NCBI RefSeq assembly: GCF_032854445.1
Contig: NC_088306.1
Span: 8,456,193 to 8,520,192, forward strand
Length of the DNA stretch: 64,000 nt
Origin: Liolophura sinensis
Lineage: Eukaryota; Mollusca; Polyplacophora; Chitonida; Chitonidae
Direction: 5' to 3'
The notes under the pieces: generated by a model
What the model saw: only the letters and a program-made list of their open reading frames with translations
The model's database searches: none
What the model was told of the DNA's origin: nothing
Translations under genes and position numbers: made by a program
In this document: one piece after another, positions 60,871 to 64,000 of the stretch
Position numbering within the stretch: position 1 is the first letter of the stretch
How the letters are laid out: the number at the start of each line of letters is the position of its first letter

Positions 60871-61069
60871 GAAGCCCCTCCTTCTCTCCCTCGTCCTCCT
60901 CCTCCGTAAGCCATGATGGCAGCGTAGCATCAGTAGTATACAAGCGTCTTTCTGGGATAACGTTGTCTAGGCAGGTAGGATAGCCGGAATAAACTTCACT
61001 CTCTTCAGACTTCTCCTTTTTATTCCGTCAACGCGAACGTCAACGAAATTCAGGCGCCAAAACTGCGTT
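60871..61069. other. Spacer with one E2F-like site
   Basis: GGCGCCAAAA (61053-61062) is an E2F-like site in reverse orientation, ahead of a C-run. Nothing coding was recognised. Confidence 0.4.
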
Positions 61070-61093
61070 TCCCCCCCCCCCCCCCCCCCCCCC
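61070..61093. repeat. Poly-C run
   Basis: About 23 consecutive C residues. Length is likely unreliable in sequencing. Confidence 0.9.
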
Positions 61094-61094
61094 A

Positions 61095-61375
61095 TTGGTC
61101 AGTTTTGGCGCGAATGGAGGTCACCCACTGGTCTGTCTTGGCGCAAAATGGAGTAGAAGGAGCTGCATAAACCCACCTTTACAAGGTGACGTTCAGTTTT
61201 GGTGCGAAATGGAGCTCACCTATTGGTCAGTTTTGGCGCGACATGGAGCTGAAGGAGCTGCTCTAGCGTGTGACATCAGTTTTGGCGCGAACGAAATGGA
61301 GCTCACCCATGGGTCAGTTTTGGCGCGATCGAAATGGAGCTCACCTATTGGTCAGTTTTGGCCTGACATCGAGCT
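61095..61375. promoter_or_regulatory. Subterminal tandem repeats carrying E2F-like sites
   Basis: Seven copies of a unit like GGTCAGTTTTGGCGCGAAATG + GAGCTCACC. E2F-consensus-like cores: 61103-61114, 61137-61148, 61197-61209, 61231-61243, 61280-61291, 61318-61329; a seventh at about 61356 is degenerate. TTTTGGCGCGAA fits the known E2F consensus TTTSSCGC with its dyad. The position upstream of the leftward zinc-finger/polymerase unit suggests a promoter or replication-end control region. Confidence 0.6.
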
Positions 61376-61420
61376 GAAGGATCTGCTCTCTCGCGTGACA
61401 TTATGCGCGACATGGCAGGT

Positions 61421-61444
61421 GTGACGTCACTCGGCTGACGTCAC
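61421..61444. promoter_or_regulatory. Two CRE palindromes next to the right terminus
   Basis: GTGACGTCAC (61421-61430) and CTGACGTCAC (61435-61444), each with a perfect TGACGTCA core, 14 bp apart. The second overlaps the inner edge of the terminal repeat. The left end has the one-base variant TGACATCA. Confidence 0.65.
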
Positions 61445-61496
61445 GCGCATGCAGGAGCGCGGACTCAACGACACACTCCCTCTTCCCACTCCTCCT
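61436..61496 (-). repeat. Right terminal inverted repeat
   Basis: Reverse complement of 54919-54979 with four mismatches. Similarity stops at 61496/54919. Confidence 0.85.
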
Positions 61497-62580
61497 CATG
61501 ACCTTCTTTCCGGATCGAAAACAAACCAAAGCCCCAGGCCGTGACGAATTTTTTGGCACGCGAAACACCTTGTCGGGTTGGGGATGTAGAGGTCACACGA
61601 ACCCTGTATGGGCCAATGTAAATGAATGATGGAAGTGATGTGCTATTGAATGTTAAGAAATAAGTGTTGAGTTTAATGGTGTCGCCAGATTTCTTCGCAA
61701 TGAAGCTCTTTACATTAGAAATACCCCTAGACTTCAAATCAGAACAAATCTCTTATTCAGAGGGATCAATAAGATCCCGATCCCTGTCAAATATGACTCC
61801 CTTACAGCTATTGAGGGACTTGTACGGCGACGCAAAAAACAGGTATATCCAAAACGGAATTCAATGATAATAAATTTACTGCTTTCTGCTTTCGAAAACA
61901 TACAATATGGATATCGCCAGGTCTTAATTTGTTATCATTTTTAACTTACCCAGCTGAACCTTGTAGTTTCTTTAAACAACGAATGGATCTAATTTAGACG
62001 CTGGATATTGTTTGTTTTTGGTTGATAAAATAATCAAAGCGTACCAGCTGTCCGGTCCATTGCATATTTCCAGAAGATCTTCATTTTTACGCTTTTTAGC
62101 AGAGTTTATTGGACAATTGTGTTCTTTTTTGGAAGACATAATATGGACTTTTAAAAATTCATAGCGCCGTATCCCTCACCCATCCCGGAGTGCCATCTTG
62201 GGCGAAAGCCTTTCCGCGAGTAACCAGCAGAAAGTGAGACGAGAATTCCACTTGGTGGGTGGTGGATTTTTCGCTCATACTCGAGCAGATTAAATCCATA
62301 AAATAGAGACAATCCACCCGATTGACCTTAAAGACACCGCCCTGATATCATGAGAATCTTATTAATATATTCTGATATATAAACAAGTACTTACAAATGA
62401 CGGTTAGATATAGCAGAATTGATTCTCGGACATCTGGACCGACGTGACCAGCCGATTGATCGAAGTGGGCCCTCCGACCGTTCGTCTGAAGAGAAGAAAC
62501 GGCCAAAGTGACGTGTTGGGTATGAGGATCTCGTAAGACCAACACGCCCTCTACCACCAAAATCTCGTTTTTCCCCTTTC
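61497..62580. other. Non-coding flank right of the viral-type element
   Basis: Frames up to 90 codons, none recognisable. Composition becomes less AT-rich after about 62400. Confidence 0.4.
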
Positions 62581-62770
62581 ACGGGTCGCGACCCACGGCC
62601 GCTTCCTGGTTGCCTGTCATGCCACCAAGAAGATGTGAGTCTATTATATTCACTGGGCCCACACGAGAGAGCTCTAGGTTAGTCGTCTTCTTCGACGAGC
62701 TTACCTACAGGGCTGAAGTCCTGTTCTTTTCACCCCGGAGACCCCGCAGGGATACTCTGTTGTGACAACT
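62581..62770. promoter_or_regulatory. Possible promoter/first-exon region
   Basis: GC-richer sequence with CACGGGTCGCGACCCACGG (palindromic GGGTCGCGACCC core, about 62584-62595). On the plus strand ATGCCACCAAGAAGAT is followed by gtgagt (about 62620-62640), a possible short first coding exon. On the minus strand GCCCTGTAG|gtaagc (about 62715) is another donor-like site. A divergent promoter is possible but unproven. Confidence 0.25.
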
Positions 62771-64000
62771 TATAATGACATGTACTACCATAAAGATACA
62801 GTGCACTTTTACCCAATACTTATTTTTGGTATAAGTTTCTTTGAAAAGTTCACTAGTGACAAAGAAACTTTAACTTTATATGTCCTTAGTTCACAAACAA
62901 ATGACATTTTGTTGTAATAAATCATCTTTTTTCGTTTTGTTGTGAAACTTTCTAGTGATATGTGTGGGAGCCTTGATGATGTTGTAGCCTCTGTCCCCTG
63001 AGGTGAATAGTTCAAATCTGGTTGTCCTTAGGTCTGTATCCGGCTTATTAATGCAAGGTGAGGGAAAGTCTGCAAATTTATTAAGGTACGTGAATTTCCT
63101 CCGAACTGTGCACAGTTTCCTCCCACAAATACTGTCATTTGTTCTTGAATGTGCGGAGAAGTTGAGTGTATTGTTTGTAAATATACAGATTGCCATGCTG
63201 TCAACCTACATTTATAATAGGCAGATTTACAGCAGTTCCAGGTCTTACAATGTAGTTTTATTTATGGAATACTGTGAAATTACAGTAGTATAAATTTACA
63301 GCTAGGGACACTGTAGTTAAACAGTCAGGGAGGTAATGTTACACATGTGGTTGCTTTATTTAAGCTGTCATAATTGGTGTGGGACTACTGCACACTAGCT
63401 TGGAATTCGACGGTCATAAAGTGTTACTTTTCACATAGAGGCGTTGTAGTTTTTCAATGGCATTTAATGTAACTTTGCATGATATATATGATATACATTT
63501 ACAATAGAGCACCGTTGTGTTGCAGACAAGCATACCGTAATTCCGCATCGGTAACAAATGTATTTTTGTTTTCAAATGTGCCGTGACTTCTTCCATTAAT
63601 TTTCACTAGGTTTTACTGGTAATTTTGCAGTAGATATCTCAGTACATATACAGTGAATAGACGAGCAATATACAGTCAAGAAACATGGTCACAAAATTGC
63701 CAACAGTTTATGCTGTAAAGTAACAGGACTGTTTTTTACAGTGTACTGTCACATAGATGTTTCAGTGATTTTTTCTTCTAATGCTTACTTCATTTTTAGG
63801 CTTTTTTCCCCCTTGAACATGTGTGGTATAATTTGACCTGAACGCCGACCACATCCAAGCAAGATGGGCTTCTATACTGCTAGCGACAGACATTACATAT
63901 TCGAAAAAAGTATAACTAGGTGTAAACCGTGAACTGATGGATCCAACTCATCCGACGTATCATCACCACTTCTCGTGACAACGTTACTTTCCATTCCATT
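62771..64000. other. Non-coding stretch with short palindromes and a MITE-like block
   Basis: AAGTTTCTTTG / CAAAGAAACTT form an 11-bp inverted pair near 62834-62872. TTTTTTACAGTGTACTGTCAC near 63733 and multiple TTTACAG/CTGTAAA blocks at 63180-63760 resemble those near 51 kb. No gene recognised. Confidence 0.35.

Larger units (their letters stand above)
54919..61496. mobile_element. Compact decayed Polinton/Maverick (adintovirus-like) element, 6.6 kb
   Basis: It is bounded by inverted repeats (54919-54979 and 61436-61496, 57 of 61 positions matching). Inside, the plus strand holds remains of a packaging ATPase, pX-like core protein, double-jelly-roll major capsid protein and adenain-like protease. 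The minus strand holds protein-primed DNA polymerase B and zinc fingers. The two transcription units converge at 57.6-57.76 kb with poly(A) signals. All genes have frameshifts or stops. Retroviral-type integrase and penton (minor capsid) were not found. Full-length relatives are usually 10-20 kb, so this copy is strongly deleted. A 6-bp target duplication, expected for Polintons, was not seen at the boundaries chosen. Confidence 0.88.

Overview
This is a repeat-rich, AT-rich animal genomic window. Split genes with GT-AG introns, tRNA-derived SINEs, LINE, Penelope and Ty3/gypsy remnants and a Polinton/adintovirus-type element all point to an invertebrate. The dominant SINE, with a tRNA-like head and an (ATTT/AAAT)n tail, and the expanded carbohydrate sulfotransferases suggest a lophotrochozoan, most likely a mollusc or brachiopod. 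The species cannot be fixed from sequence alone.

Layout. 0-7.7 kb: SINEs, a Penelope-like reverse transcriptase remnant (about 2.16-3.42 kb) and a 24-bp minisatellite. 7.7-10.7 kb (+): a three-exon Golgi-type carbohydrate sulfotransferase gene. 11-21 kb: tRNA-derived SINEs and three tandem arrays (a 29-33 bp array at 11.5-13.6 kb, a 20-bp array at 16.5-17.2 kb, a ~34-bp array at 20.5-21.2 kb). 21.8-27.9 kb (-): a second, paralogous three-exon sulfotransferase gene, facing the first tail to tail. 28.6-29.1 kb: a MITE with ~140-bp inverted repeats. 31.5-36.8 kb: a composite satellite locus with a duplicated non-satellite module and a solo LTR inside it. 37-40 kb: two decayed Ty3/gypsy pol pieces in non-canonical order. 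46.2-47.4 kb (+): an intronless class A GPCR broken by a frameshift before TM7. 47.9-48.1 kb: a TATA promoter candidate with GTCACGTGAC palindromes. 51.7-54.5 kb (-): a Jockey-like LINE interrupted by a SINE and a ~0.94-kb insertion. 54.9-61.5 kb: a compact, decayed Polinton/adintovirus-like element bounded by inverted repeats.

How parts fit. The two sulfotransferases share exon structure, splice phases and exon-3 length (1110 nt each). Each should encode a type II membrane protein using PAPS, with the signal-anchor on exon 1, a variable stem on exon 2 and the whole catalytic domain on exon 3. In the viral-type element, packaging ATPase, pX-like protein, major capsid protein and adenain-type protease run rightward. 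A protein-primed DNA polymerase B and a C2H2 zinc-finger fragment run leftward and meet them at convergent poly(A) signals near 57.7 kb. All reading frames are broken, and no integrase or penton was found. Its right end carries an array of E2F-like sites (TTTTGGCGCGAA) and two perfect CREs (TGACGTCA), which resembles adenovirus E2 promoter logic. This is the most intriguing regulatory signal in the window.
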